DNA of 64,000 nt, taken from Zygnema cylindricum. Its lineage: Eukaryota; Streptophyta; Zygnematophyceae; Zygnematales; Zygnemataceae. Under the pieces are notes generated by a model, which had not been told where the DNA came from, did not search any database, and worked only from the letters and a program-made list of their open reading frames with translations. The translations under genes and the position numbers were made by a program. Where the stretch lies: contig JBBHKE010000323.1 in assembly GCA_037447655.1 (NCBI GenBank), forward strand, positions 564,484-628,483, given 5' to 3'. Position 1 is the first letter of the stretch. Every line of letters starts with the position of its first letter. Shown piece after piece: positions 21,430-33,763 of the stretch.

Positions 21430-22450
21430 GCATCAACTCATGGTTGCAAAAGTCGTTGACTGTTTTTGCACCTTTAAGCCACAATTCCCACGCGGCATCG
21501 ACTTTGGAAATGGATCAAGAGTGGAGTGTGATGCTGAAAAGAGGATCAAACTTGTGAACGGAATTTTCAATGATGTACAATTTGTTTTAATTTTTGACGA
21601 ATCTCTTTTCCACATCCCTAGAAGATAAAAAAATAACAGCATAAGTTATGAGAGATTATAGAAAATGGCTAACAAATAAATGTTTGAAAGAATAAAACTA
21701 TATGATAGGACAACCAAAAGTATCAGCAAAAGGTGTGTTTTGGGAAAGCCACACAAACTAGTGTACCCTTCCCATTCATGAAAATCACAGAGTTGAAAAA
21801 GGACTAGAGTTGACATACTCTACTTTATGGGACCCTAGTGAAACACCTTTTATGGGTGGCATCAGATATATGCTAACTTTGACTCATGACTTCACCAAGT
21901 TTACTCAAATTTAATTTATAAAGAATAAGAGTGAGGTACTGCCCAATATTAAGGGACTAAATCAAAAGAGCAAGAAATTAAAGGAAAAAATTTATTAACT
22001 CTCAAATTAGACAATGGCATAGAACATGTTCTAAAAAGCTTCTTTGTTTTCGAATAAAAAGGCATGTCTCAATCGTCTCTCTATGCCCCCACTCAAATGA
22101 ACTGAATGTAATAGCTTCTTACAATAAGAGAGAGTGTGAATAAAACTTAAACGAATGCCCTGAACCATGCTACGAATATTGGTTAAGGTTTTGCGCAATA
22201 CTTATGAACTTTAGTGCATATTTGAAAAATGGAGTGGAATTAAAAGCTTTATGAAAAAAAACCATTTTTTGGACAAGATGATATTCAAAGTTTATTGGTT
22301 TTTTTTTATAGAGACGTAAAATCACTTTTGCATCAATGTGAAAGTGATATTTGAAAAGCGGAAATTTATAGTGTAAAATCGAAAATCAAAGTTGTAAGTT
22401 GTGTTGGATAAGGCAAACAAGCTATCAATGTTGTTTATATGTTGCAAAAA
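21430..22450 (+). pseudogene. Decayed Copia (protease to integrase)
   Basis: Heavily damaged plus-strand Copia pol. Motifs in shifting frames are FGNGSRVECDAE (protease to GAG-pre-integrase region, about 21504), FGKATQTSVPF (integrase knuckle end, about 21738), a GGIRYMLTLTHDFTKF block (about 21855), IKNKSEV (about 21920) and LDNGIEHV (the usual SDNG.E block, about 22010). No LTR was recognised. Confidence 0.6.
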
Positions 22451-24230
22451 GAGCTTTGACATTCTATGAAATCGTGTAAGTCATATTCCCTATAAATGTT
22501 AGAACATCATTATGATACATTTTGCGGTGATTGTAAAATGCATACTTTTGTATGTCAATTTATGCAGCGTGGGCATTGTGTTATGGTAAAACAAAATACG
22601 TTTTGTTGGTTGAATGTTAATACACAACACAAGAATATTGAAAATCATAATACCTTGACTTTTGACAAAACGTTACCAAAAATTTTATGATATTTCTGGT
22701 AATTTTGAACGGAACACGTTCATCATGGTGTCGCCGCAAAGTGGCGTATATTGTCTTTGTCACCAAAGTCGTTCCTTCGATCGCATCATTATCTCTTTGC
22801 TCTACCCTTCTACACAATACACGATGCTCTCCGCTTTTGCACACTATATCATGCAATAAAATGAACAAAACAAGCAACAACACAATATAGTATGAATTTT
22901 ACATGCGCTACTTGTGTTTTTTTACACTTTTCGTTACACAACACAATATTAAAAAAATAGTCTTATATTACAACAAAAGAAATTGCAGATAGCGCAAGTT
23001 AGGTCAAAAAATATTTTGAAAATACTAGTTTTCACATGATCAATACGAGAGAGAAATTAAACAAGGCGCTTCGATCATTACCCATTTGCGATGTCAGCGT
23101 ATCCATACATAAACCAATTTTTTTTTTTAATATAAGCATCTACATTCGCGCGCTTGTTGCAATAGGGGAAGCTCAAATAGTTATTAATATTATGACTCTT
23201 AACTTTCCGATAAACATTACAATTGACCCCCTTTTTTTTTGATTTTCGACCTCACTTTTATGTTGGTGTTCTTGTGCCGTTTTGCAATTGGGGGAGGACT
23301 CACTGATATCGACTTTCTTTTTTGCTTTTTTTTATTTTTTATTTTTAATGACTAACATTCGTCGATGTCTCGGACCATCTTGACGGCCGTACTTTGACTT
23401 CTTCGTCTTTAGGAAGTTAACAATTTATTGGCATAACATTCTTTTTCCTTTGTAATTCAATTGTTTTCTATAGGATTTTACGTTTTTGTTTAATTATTTT
23501 TATATAAGCTCCACCCTCACACTCCCAATTATAAAAGTCCATGTGGAAATTTTTGCATTTGTTTATTTTTCTCAATACGTTGGTTATCGTCAAAATAAAT
23601 ATTTATGCTTGATTCCACACGAGCTTCTACTAATCTACTTGGCGATGCGCTACTATCTAATGAAGCTTCACCGTTTTGACACAAGTGTGAGCTTGTAGTT
23701 CTCCATTTTATTTTGCTAAAATATACAGTGTAGCTTTTTACATGCAATACGAGAATATAAACAAACTTACATCGTTACATATAATATCCTACACAATATT
23801 GTACAATAACACCTTTGTATTGTGGTTAAGATAAATGCTTGTTATTATGGTATTGTATAATGCATTTTTGGGGCATCTTTTGGAGTTAGGTAAGGGTTTG
23901 GGTAATTTGTTGCCTTGTTACTTCTGTGTGTCGAATTGTTGCTACTTTTTTCAATCACCTATCTTGATTAGATAATCGATTTGTTGCAAAACCATGTTTG
24001 TTGAGGCATGTAATAAGTCTTTAAATTGTTGCTTGAAATATACAATGTTATCGTAGGAAACGGTTTTGTACTAGAATTTGGCAAACAAGAGTGAAACTAA
24101 ATGTCAATATCAACACACCCTCATTAGAACGAGAATTAAATCATGTACAACAAACTTGGAACCATAAACTTTTTTTGTTGGTTTAGCTTATTTTTTCTAA
24201 CCAAAATCAGGTTATGTTGTAATATAGTCG
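22451..24230. other. No gene recognised
   Basis: AT-rich, with two short opposed open frames (22496-22883) that lack motifs. I see no exon structure or transposon ends. Confidence 0.45.
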
Positions 24231-24234
24231 ACGG

Positions 24235-24695
24235 CTTCTTAAGTTTTCGTACATTTTTGTACTTTTAGGGTTACTAAGGGGGATTTTGGAGTTTTTAGGG
24301 TACATTCCCGTACATTCTCGCATGTTTTAGTACAATTGCTTGGAATTTTCTGTAGTTTTATGTAAATTGATCATATATATCCATACTTTCAAGAGTAATA
24401 GAAGGGGAATTTTAGGGTTTTTAGGGTACATTTCCATACACTCTCTTATATTTTAGTACAGTTGCCTTACATTTTAGTATTTTGAGTACATGGAGGATTT
24501 TAGGGCACACTTTTAGTACATTTCCGTACATTTACTTGTATTATCAATACTTTTCATGATTTCTAAATGTTTTTTGAAGGTTTAAGAGGACATTTTTCGT
24601 ACATTTTCGTACATAGTACAACAAAAAATATTAGAAATTTATGAAAATTATAAAATCGACGAATACCCACGTAATAATAGTAAAAATGTCCAAAT
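24235..24695. repeat. GTACATTT/TTTAGGGT dispersed repeat, copy A
   Basis: Imperfect reiteration of GTACATTTTCGTACAT and GGGTTTTTAGGGTACA words. A homologous copy at about 30195-30274 plus 30940-31450 runs to the same end block (CCAAATCCG.ACGAATTGGA). It is not coding. Confidence 0.7.
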
Positions 24696-24876
24696 CCGCA
24701 CGAATTGGAAAATTTTGGCTTGGAGACAATGACACGATGTAGATATTCACAGTACGGCAGAACCGCTTATGGAAAAGACAATTTAATAGTTGAACAAATG
24801 TTGTCGTGGACGTCGGTAATGCCTTTCTTCCTGTACTCTTTCGGGCAAACTAACAGCATTGACAATATGGAGTTAT

Positions 24877-25345
24877 TAGTGTTGTGCATCGGCAATAAAT
24901 TCATCGTGATAACACCGATACCGATAGTAATCCGTTATCGAACGGTCAGGGGTCCCGATATATCTCTCAGAGACCAACAAATTCCTTATCGGCGACTAGT
25001 GGAAAAAATATAGTACGCTGTATAATTGTACTTTATAATATATTGTATTATATTTTTCACTTTATACAGCGTGGCATGCCACGTGTAACAACCTGTTCCG
25101 TTTCTGTGTAACGTAATAACCGCGGTTCAGTAAGACGGAATAATCCGTACAATTGTAAGGTAAAACCGTACAGTTATCGCCGGTAGTCAACGGTACCGGT
25201 GTTTTTGCCATAAAAAACCAATATTATCAGTTTTTTATCGGCGATAACACCGGTTACAATATATCGTGCCAATATATCGATTATCGGCAAGCTAAAAAAA
25301 GGTACATATCGATTATCGGCAAAACCCTGCCGATACAGAACACTA
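24877..25345. mobile_element. hAT-type non-autonomous element, 469 bp
   Basis: Flanked by a perfect 8-bp repeat GGAGTTAT (24869-24876 and 25346-25353). The ends TAGTGTTGTGCATCGG and (reversed) TAGTGTTCTGTATCGG are inverted repeats. It belongs to the family of 8040-9000 and is shorter inside. Confidence 0.85.
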
Positions 25346-25493
25346 GGAGTTATGGACAAAGGGACAAATAAATGTCGTCCAATGTCGAAACTTTTCTAGC
25401 CATAGGAAAGTACTAATATCGAAAATGGTTATCGAAATATTGGTTAATGTATTTGGTTGTTGCGTCCGTTGTCATTGTCAGCTTAAGACTGGG

Positions 25494-25957
25494 CAGAGGT
25501 CGCAAAAGTCAAAATTTTAGATAACCGAAACCGACAATTTTTTTTTTCAAAATCTGAGTACTCGACACCCGAATGGGTCATGTCACGCTCCTAAATTGTT
25601 ACCCGTTACCCGATACGCGTTTACGAAAATAAAATTTAACCGAAACTCGATTTTCCGCGACCACCCGTACCCCCTGTACCCGAATAAGTACAAAATTAGT
25701 GGTACATCTCCCTTATGCCTTCCACGATACCAAGAGTACAAAGTACAATAATGTTGGATAGTATGAACAGTACAAAACTTTCAATTTTTTCCGTTTTTTG
25801 CTTACCCAACCGTAACCGATTTTTTTTTTTTTTTTTTTTTAATTACCCGCCCGAATCCGCCCGGGCCCCCAAATTTGGCACCCGAATCCGATCCGATCCG
25901 ACGCGGTCGTTCGGGTAACGGTCGGTTACGGTTTCGGGTAACCGTTTGCGACCTCTG
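25494..25957. mobile_element. hAT-like inverted-repeat element, 464 bp
   Basis: Both ends read CAGAGGTCGCAAA inwards, followed by a CCGAAACCG word. The interior is rich in ACCCG/CGGGT. CAGAGG ends are common in hAT elements, but I see no target duplication. A relative is at 41080-41335. Confidence 0.65.
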
Positions 25958-27143
25958 ATACCCTTTTCCCTCCGGAGCATTTGTAACTTTTTGCCCAATC
26001 CGATGATTTTCCCAGAACTCATCGGAAAACGGGTCTTGTTCACACCTAAATTTTGGCACGTAACTACGATTGAAGGTGACCTGTGACACGTCACACGCTT
26101 CAACGTCATCATACATAGGCGCGAAAGCAAACCTGCAGTTTTTCAAACTTACTATGTTCGAAGGACTACGACGGTGGTTCAAAGTCCTGCAGTTTTTTCG
26201 CGCGAAAACAACGAAATAGCCGTTCAGATGTTGCTTTTGCTACGTCAGCTTTTCGGGTTACCGTTGGCCTGTTTCACAGAAAGACGCAACTTTAACCCGA
26301 CTTCAATATCCCCAAATATTTTGAGGATTTTAGCTAATGGAAGTCCACCCGTGGTTTCATATGTAGTGTCAGTAAACATAAAAATGCATTTATTGAAGGC
26401 CTTGTTCCACTGTGTCGGGTCAGTAACCAAATTTTCTTTTGCGTGGCACATATTGGATGGTTCTACGTAAGAAACTATTCCGATCGTGCGAATTTATATA
26501 GAATTTTTAACAACAATGTGACATCGCAAAATTTGTACCACCGGAGGTAAAAAGTGCGTCGTACGAGGTATTGAATAAAATCTGTACGAACGAACGAAAC
26601 TTAAGATTTGTAAATGAGTAAAAAAAAGCCAGAATGGTTAGTGGATGGCAACAGGAGCGTGAAAGAATATCCACCGTCAAAGTTTTCTCGTGGCTTTCGG
26701 TGGCCTCGCATCCATCTTGGCGGAAAGCACATGGCCTATGTGACGTGTGTGCATCTGATTGCGCTTACATCATGGATATTTTTTGACTTTTACGCGTGGC
26801 ACAATGTTGTATGTTCAGGCTCGTAATGTTGACCTCCTTCAGGTCACTTGTTGCAAACTGAAAGTTCGACCGATGGTGTATTTAAGATTTGTATTTTGAT
26901 TTTGCATCCGACAGTCAAGGTTTACGCCCATAACCTTGGAGAATCAAATCAGTCATTCAGTAACCTTTTTTTTCTGACAAAAAAAAAACATTGGTACGAA
27001 TCTGCACGAAACAGTACGGGCTTGAAATATTTACGACACTGTACGAAACAGTACGAGCTTCAGTAAACGGCCTCATCTTTTGCTTAATGTAACTTCACCC
27101 TTAGTCAAAGATTTTTCAAGCGCTAAATTCGAATGGAAATATG
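25958..27143. other. No gene recognised
   Basis: Several short open frames (e.g. 26614-26826, 70 residues with one hydrophobic stretch) but no motif, splice pattern or repeat ends that I can defend. Confidence 0.4.
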
Positions 27144-27220
27144 TGATGTTGTGTATCGAAGGCCCTTTGCCGATATTCAATATGTACCTAATTCCCCACT
27201 TCGATATATCAAGGAGTTGA
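27144..27220. mobile_element. Fragment of the hAT-type element at 40214
   Basis: TGTTGTGTATCGAAGGCCC followed by TTTGCCGATATTC resembles the left end of 40214-41052. The remainder is missing. Confidence 0.4.
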
Positions 27221-28100
27221 CGGCCTTCCGCCAAAAAAAAAAAACTTTCTTTAATGCATAACTCTAATTTGGGTACATTATTTCCTGTAGTGTAGACGAT
27301 ATACCTTGTGTTCATATAGTTGACGTTTAAACATGTGAGAATAGGTTCGATTGATTTTATCACTGGGGATAAAATCTGAGTGCGCTGTTTCGTGTCGACG
27401 AGCTCACTTTCTCCTGTCGACTCTTTTACCTTACACTTTGTAACGGCTGTACGAAATAAAGGGCTATTATAGTACGGATTGACACATTTTGTACACCACT
27501 GTTTCAAAACTGTCTAGATTAGAGTTATTAACGCTAATTAAACAATACCTATGTTAACATAAAAAACAAATTAGAGTTCTTAATTCTATTTTAGGTTGAA
27601 AGGGTCAAAATTTGTGGGCGCTGAATTAGCTTTAAGCGATTCACTATGTAGACAATTTGGGAAGACTGGACTACGGGTCAAGTGGAAAGTCAACAACTGG
27701 ATAATATAGAGCCAAAAATGTACTTCTATATAAAATAAAACGACAGTACGGTACCAATTACTCTGACAGCTTTCAGTCTTTCTCTTATATTTATGTGTTA
27801 CAGATGGTGCAGAACGAGGACACCTGGCGCCCATTGGCCCAGATTTCAGTGATGAAACGACAAAGTACTGTACTTTCCCCTTTTTCCGGGCTTTTATTCC
27901 GGTCAAAATAGCTGAATAAAACAAACGTACACAACAGAGAAAAACGCCACTCCATTCGTCCCTCCCACTAACGACAAAAAAAATCATCTCCTTCCGCCGC
28001 GTCGCCCAACCTCCTCACTTCTCCTCCCAAACGAGACCAAAAACAAGTGTGTGACGCATCACTTGGCAGCACCCGTTGTCGCCATCTCCCCGTTGACGTT
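27221..28100. other. No gene recognised; region becomes GC-richer
   Basis: From about 27830 the sequence is richer in C and CpG, leading into the possible exon at 28101. A promoter could lie here, but none is identifiable. Confidence 0.35.
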
Positions 28101-28359
28101 ATGCATCGCCGTACATTTTTCCTCCCGCTGCTCCTACTCGTTCTCCTATTCGTCCGTACGGAATGTACAAATCTCCCTGGGTGCGCGTCCTCTCGATCCA
28201 AGCCGCTGAGTATAGGGCCGGGCGCCACGTGTCGATATCTCAAGAAGTGTTTTGTCCCGCCGGACACGTTCAAATCGCTCAACAGATTCGCCTGTACGGC
28301 ATCGGCGCTAAAAAAGGTGTTAAGCAAAAAGAATCCTACAATATGTGTTTCCAAAGCTC
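28101..28359 (+). CDS. Possible first exon of a secreted Cys-rich protein
   Basis: The ATG at 28101 opens MHRRTFFLPLLLLVLLFVRT, a textbook signal peptide, followed by about 65 residues with six cysteines (EC, GC, TC, KC, AC, IC). The upstream in-frame Met at 28047 would bury the signal, so 28101 is the better start. The frame runs on to a stop at 28422-28424 through a purine tract, so the exon more likely ends at a donor such as GTACGT (28360). No domain is recognised. Downstream exons were not found. Confidence 0.35.
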
Positions 28360-28375
28360 GTACGTCCGTACATTT

Positions 28376-28725
28376 TGGGGAGAAGGGAGAGGGGAGAGGG
28401 CGAGGGGAGAGGGGAGAGGGGTGAGGGGAGGGGGGAGAGGGGAGAGGGGAGAGAGGAGAGGGGAGAGGGGAGGGGGGAGAGGGGAGGGTGGTGGGTGGTG
28501 GGGGAGACTGTGTACGGAGCGGAAGATCGGAGAGTATCGCAAGGTATGATATGTGTCACAAGATTTAGTGTGGCCGGACTTTTTGACGAGGGGGAAGAGA
28601 GGGAGCGGGAAAAGAGGGAGAACAGGGGGGAAAGGGGGAAGGAGGGAGGAGTGAGGAGGTAGCGAGAGGGCAGGAGGGGGGGAGGGGGGAAAGAGGAGAG
28701 TGGGATTGTAAGAAGGAGCGGGGAA
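28376..28725 (+). repeat. Homopurine tracts
   Basis: Two GA-rich runs (28376-28505 and 28590-28725) separated by about 80 bases of mixed sequence. The Ser/Pro/Leu-rich translations here are composition artefacts. Confidence 0.8.
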
Positions 28726-29099
28726 TAGGGTGTAGAGATGTGTAGCTAACACGTGTCCACATACAGTATATCGGAAGAGGACAAGAAATTGTTGGTGTTA
28801 TTTTGACGTTTTGTCGTTTTGTGGATTTTGATGGCATGGGATGCCAGGCAAGTGTTAAGGAGATGTGGATTTGGTGAATGCCAATGGAAGGGAGAAAAAA
28901 TGTGAACGAAAATGAGGTGCAAATGAAAAGAAGAAGAGAAGGAGAGGAAAGGAGGGAATGAGAAAGAGTAAGGAACAAGAGGTAGGTAGGGAAAGAGAAG
29001 ACAAATATAGCATTGAACGATAATGAGGTAGATTGAGTGAGCGAGAGGGAAGGAGAAGGTAGGAAAGAGGGACTGAGGAGTAACTTGTGAGGGACTTTA

Positions 29100-29305
29100 A
29101 GGGGCCGAGGGAGAGAGGGAGAGGGAGAGAGGGAGTGAGAGAGAGGGAGAGAGGGAGAGAGGGAGAGAGGGAGAGAGGGAGAGAGGGAGAGAGGGAGAGA
29201 GGGAGAGAGGGAGAGAAGGGAGAGAGCGAGAGAGGGAGAGAGGGAGAGAGGGAGTGGGAGAGAGGGAGAGAGGGAGAGAGGGAGAGAGGGAGAGAGAATG
29301 AGAAA
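29100..29305 (+). repeat. (GAGAGAGG)n microsatellite
   Basis: About 200 bases of near-perfect GAGAGGGA units, in a wider GA-rich zone from about 28895. Confidence 0.9.
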
Positions 29306-30194
29306 CTTTGGGGAAAAGAGATATTTGAGAGAGTTTCAACAAATGGTTGTAAGAAAAGAAAGGTCGGGTGGTGGATCTTCGGTGTTCTGTATTCTTTTTA
29401 GTTCGAAGAATGGGGAAATGCTGACTAGTTCCTTGTGATAGGGGTGAAAGAAAACATTTTTCTAGGGAAAAACCTAGATTCTTCTGAGAATTTTTTTGGG
29501 CTCATAGGGAATGTTTATGACTTGCTGCCATGTTTGATGGTGATTTTCGTTGGAAGTGCTTTATTTTTGAGATTTCAAGAATGATATGGCTTCCCAGAAG
29601 ATCGTTGAAGTTCACCAATCTGAGTAGACTGAAAAGGCTGGTTTTGTAATTTTTTGTATAGTTCTATATTTTGTTTTTGTGGTAAGCGTTTGAATAGCTG
29701 TTTTTTCTCTCTTTTTTTCGTTTTGAACTGCGCAATTTTTGGAAATAATTGAGATGCTTGACAATTTTCAAAACTTTGGGTGAGATTGTGAAATGCTTTG
29801 TGGTGAAATGTCTTTCAATGTCAACTCAATGTGATGTTAATTAATTTAACTTCACATTTCTAGTAATTATTGACACATTTAATTCATCGCATTGTTGAAA
29901 TACCTACTCAACTAGAGAAAATTACAGCAAGGCCTATGTTCCATAAAAAAATTATGTATTTGTACGGCCAACATTATTGGTTATTATATTTTGAACGATC
30001 TTTTATCGCGTTGAGTCTGTAAACTACAGTACCTGTTCTAAATTGAGAGCTACCACGTAAGCTAAGGTCGGATAATAAATTAGACATAGATGTTCAATTC
30101 TCATAATACCCACGAAACGAACGGGCGAATACTACGTACGATTCGCATCTAACGATGTTGAAAGCTTAATAAAATGCGTACCGATTATGTACTC
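29306..30194. other. No gene recognised
   Basis: AT-rich. A short block near 29810-29845 (GAAATGTCTTTCAATGTC) resembles the inner part of the LTRs at 5953 and 14898 and may be an LTR relic. Confidence 0.4.
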
Positions 30195-31450
30195 GTACTT
30201 TTTCGTACATTTTTGTTTATATCCGTACATTTTTGTACTTTTAGGGTTAATTATGGAGGATTTTAGGAATTTTAGGGCATGGTTACATCAGGAGGTCTCT
30301 GTAATAGTACGGACATCAAAATTTCTGCATTACAGAGGCCTCGGTTACATCGCGTACCGTCTGTAAAGAGGTTTTTACATACGTGTTGTTTTTTGAGTGG
30401 TTTCACGTAAGTCGACGATCAATCTCTAAAATCGCAAAGATTTGAAAACCGACCATTTCTGTATGCAAATCCGTACTTGCGTACTTCGTACGTGTACTTC
30501 GCAAGTGTACCGCGTCAATGTACCTCTGAGATCTCCTTCACTCTGCTGACTTTCAGGAAAAAACCGTATTTCTTTTCGGCAAAGATTTTACGGTCACCTT
30601 GTCCGAAGGCACGTGACTTTGGGGGCGTGTGAAAATTTTCATTTTTCATCGACGCACGTGTCTATCGTCCAGGTGTAGCGAATTGACTGGTTCTGTATTG
30701 GTGAACCCACCTCCGCGAGGTGGGTTCACCAATACAGAGGCGCATGGAGCAATTGCTTCGCAGATGAAGACCAAAATGTAATCGGACGGTCGACGTCTTC
30801 TCCCGGATACTTGGAGAATCGTAATCTTATTTTCTGTAATGTTGTTTTCAAGAAACTCACGAAAATATAGTACGGCATAGTACGGACAAGTACAAAATTC
30901 TGTATTAAACCTCACTTTTCGTCTGATGTAACCATACCCTTAGGCTACATTCTCGTACATTCTCATATATTCCTGTATAACCGCGGTTCTTTTTTCGTAC
31001 ATTTACGTATAGTGTCCGTATGTTTTCGTACTTTTGACGGTTATGATTTTAGGATTTTTAGGGTACATTCTCGTACATTTTAGTATATTTCAGTTATATA
31101 ACCTTACATTTTTCGTACATTTACTTACAATGTCCTTATATTTCCGTTCTTTTCAGGGCTATTTAATGGGGGATTCTAGGGTTTTTAGGGTACATCTAGT
31201 ACATTTCGTACAATCCCGTATGATTCAGTACAACAGGCTTACATTTTCCGTACTTTTAGGGTTTTAAGGCTACACTTTTCCTGTAATTTTGTACATTTCC
31301 TATATATGTTCCGTACGTTATAGGATTTCTTAAGGATTTTTGTGTTAAGGGGACAATTTCCGTACCTTTTCGTACATCTTACAGCGAAAATTAACAAAAG
31401 TAACGAATACTACGTAAAAATAGTAAAAAATCCAAATCCGTACGAATTGG
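30195..31450. repeat. GTACATTT/TTTAGGGT dispersed repeat, copy B
   Basis: Homologue of 24235-24695, split at 30274/30940 by a 665-bp element. Confidence 0.65.
30275..30939. mobile_element. PIF/Harbinger-like element, 665 bp, TTA duplication
   Basis: Ends GGGCATGGTTACATCAG and, reversed, GGGTATGGTTACATCAG, flanked by TTA (30272-30274 and 30940-30942). The 3-bp TTA duplication and GGG start fit PIF/Harbinger. The repeat copy A at 24235 is a natural empty site. The middle has no transposase. A perfect CACCTC...GAGGTG hairpin lies at about 30709-30735. Confidence 0.75.
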
Positions 31451-31603
31451 ACATCTGTGAAAATAGACTGATTTTAACACCGACCAATTTTAGCTTGAAA
31501 TCTTCATTTGCGTTCCAAGTCAACGTACGACACAATTTTTGTACTCTTTGCATACGACCGGTCGGACACTACCTCATTTTTTTTTAGGGTTCTTATTTTT
31601 CCG

Positions 31604-31743
31604 TGTGACGAATGAGCATTGCCAGATATAGTGTGACGAATGAGCATTGCCAGAAATAGTGTGACGAATGAGCATTGCCAGAAATAGTGTGACGAATGAG
31701 CATTGCGAGAAATAGTGTGACGAATGAGCGCTGCCAAAAAAAA
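31604..31743 (+). repeat. 28-bp tandem repeat, five units
   Basis: Units TGTGACGAATGAGCATTGCC plus AGAAATAG, repeated five times with few changes. The last unit is degenerate. Confidence 0.9.
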
Positions 31744-31773
31744 GCATGACCAGATAGGGTTAATAAAAAACCC

Positions 31774-32190
31774 TAGTGTTGTGTATCATTAAAAAACTTA
31801 TCGCGATAACACCAATACCGATAGCTATCGGTTATCGAACGGTCAGAGGTTCCGATATATCGGTCCGAGACCAACAAATTACATATCGGTGATGACTTGA
31901 CAAATATATAGTACGCATACTATAGTATTTATAATATACTGTATAACTGTATTACATTATTTACATTACATAGCGCGGCATGCCACGTATAACAATCTGT
32001 TCCGTATCTATTCAACTAAAAACTAATACGGACAGCGCAGCACGTAAACGTAGACAAATTTAAAATAATAATTATAGTTCTAAAACTATACTACCGAAAC
32101 GAAAAAATTAAAATACATTGTAAAATTCGAGAATCAAACTTTTTCGAAAAAAAAACGAACAGACGAACAGAGCAGACTGAACGCATCTGT
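31774..32190. mobile_element. Truncated hAT-type element
   Basis: Starts TAGTGTTGTGTATCATT and closely follows the reversed 8040-9000 element (GAACGGTCAGAGGTTCCGAT near 31837; GGCATGCCACGTATAAC near 31978) to about 32190. No right end or second target copy was found. Confidence 0.7.
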
Positions 32191-33075
32191 CAGACTGCCG
32201 CCATTTACTGCCACCATATTTATCTGTATTTACTGTTGTTTTTAGAAAGCTTTAGTCCTCTCTATGCCTCAGTTGTGAGGGAGAGAGAGCGGTTCAGGAC
32301 TTAAGTTATTATTGGTTGATTTCGGTTCACTACTTACCAAAATTAGTGTGACAGTGAAGCTGGGAGTTCACGGTTCATTCACACTTGGGACACGCGTCGT
32401 CACTTTAGAGAAATGCGTGAGTATGTCCTCCGTGGACGTACGGAAATTCGGCAGGACCACGGTACTTCGTGAAGTCACATCTATGGTGCCAAATCCTCTA
32501 ATCAGACGGTTGACAGCCGCCGCCAACAAATACTGATGAGGCATGACTATATCACTATCACTTTACGTTGTCGCAACTTCGGTGTAAATATTTGGTAGAA
32601 CATAATTTTGTCTGTAGTGAATTAGTTGTTTAGTTTTGAGAATATGATTTATGACATACCTTCAGTAAAGAGGTATACTCATAGTATTTTTGTGTTAGAA
32701 TGTTAGATGTATATCTGGAATGTCTGCGTACAGCTTAGTGTAGTTTCAGTGTATAGAAGTAGGACTTAGTAAATTTTGATTTATTAGGAACAAATGATAT
32801 GAAAAATTGTACACTCAGTTTTATGAAAATCCACCTTTGAATATCTCACAGATGTGTAAGCAGAATTAAAAGATATTTAATATGTGTGTTCCTTTGTATG
32901 ATATCTAAATTGTGGTAGAATTGTAGGACTATTGTGTCCCTCTATTGAAAATTATTTTTTGTCAAAGTTGTTGTTTTGCCATTAGTGTTTGTGCAAGCTT
33001 CCTCTCTAGTTTTGTTCTACAATGACTACTACTGCTGCTTCTTCTTCACCTTCACTACAACCAGTTGTCTCAGAA
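32191..33075. other. No gene recognised; may be diverged LTR
   Basis: No coding sequence. By the 1047-bp length of the related LTR at 58681, much of this could be the 5' LTR of the gag fragment that follows, but the similarity I can see starts only near 33080. Confidence 0.35.
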
Positions 33076-33079
33076 CTAC

Positions 33080-33378
33080 AGTAGATAAGGGTTGTGAGAG
33101 GGGTTTAAGACTTAGAGGATTGAGGAGGTAGCCGCCTCTCTCCCAACAAGCTTGTTTAAATATTAGCATCTTTGCCACTTGATAATTAATCGCCTGCTTG
33201 GGCATTTTCAGTGATTCTTTTTGATGTGGACTTAGGGGAGTTCAGACTGCACTGGGGTGCAGTCTGATTGTCTATTTGTATGCTTGGGTGGCAGTTGCTC
33301 TAGTTGAAAGTGGGCTAGTTTTAAACTACCTGGAGGCTTCCTCAATTTTGGTCTATAATGGGGGACACAAAATTGCAG
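33080..33378 (+). repeat. 3' part of a Copia 5' LTR
   Basis: Shares with the LTR at 58681 (reversed) and that at 47170 the order CCTCTCTCCCA..AAGCT, CTTGATAA/CATAACTTA, TTCAGTGATT, GGGTGGCAGTT. It ends TTGCA at 33378 directly before the primer-binding site. Confidence 0.6.
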
Positions 33379-33390
33379 GTTATGGGCCCT
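33379..33390 (+). promoter_or_regulatory. Copia primer-binding site (half tRNA-iMet type)
   Basis: GGTTATGGGCCC is the complement of the anticodon stem-loop of plant initiator tRNA-Met, as used by Drosophila copia and Ty5. The ATG within it is the gag start. Confidence 0.75.
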
Positions 33391-33763
33391 CCCTCTAGGA
33401 TGCCCATATTCAACGGATCTGGGTTCATTTACTGGGAAGCCATGATGACAAGGGCATTGTGTGAAAAACGATACTGGGGTATTGTTAGTGGATAAGTGAA
33501 GCGTCCATCTCAGGGAACTCCACCAGGGTTTGGAGAAGTGAGGTTTTCTACATCAGCATCTACTCGAACGGAGGAGACAGATGATGGGGACAGCAATATG
33601 TCCAAAAAAGGAAAGGAGACACCTCTTACTCTTATTGCCACAGCATCCGGATTAGTGGTTGTGAAGACCGAGGAAAATGGTATTCAAATGTGGGAGTACA
33701 CCAACATGAATGCCAAGCATTTCATTTTGAGGCACCTTACTCAAGCCTTCGCGATGTCATGCC
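33383..33763 (+). pseudogene. Copia gag N-terminal fragment
   Basis: Starts at the ATG inside the primer-binding site with MGPPSRMPIFNGSGFIYWEA, the FNG.....W..M pattern at the start of Copia gag. A stop lies at 33493. Similarity to the gag at 48066 continues to HFILRHLTQAFAM near 33763 and then ceases. The rest of the element is absent. Confidence 0.75.

Noticed and set aside
24705-25013. 102-codon plus-strand frame
   Set aside because: Its second half lies inside the hAT-type element starting at 24877.
25802-26182. 126-codon minus-strand frame rich in Arg and Gly
   Set aside because: It runs across the end of an inverted-repeat element and its flank, so it is not one gene.
27073-27507. 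144-codon minus-strand frame
   Set aside because: No motif, starts beside a transposon fragment, and no splice context; composition is not distinct from flanks.
28320-28978. Several 80-138 residue frames on both strands
   Set aside because: Low-complexity GA-rich DNA; open in many frames at once. Only the signal-peptide start at 28101 was kept.
31604-31743. CRISPR array
   Set aside because: The 28-bp units are contiguous with no spacers, in a eukaryotic context.
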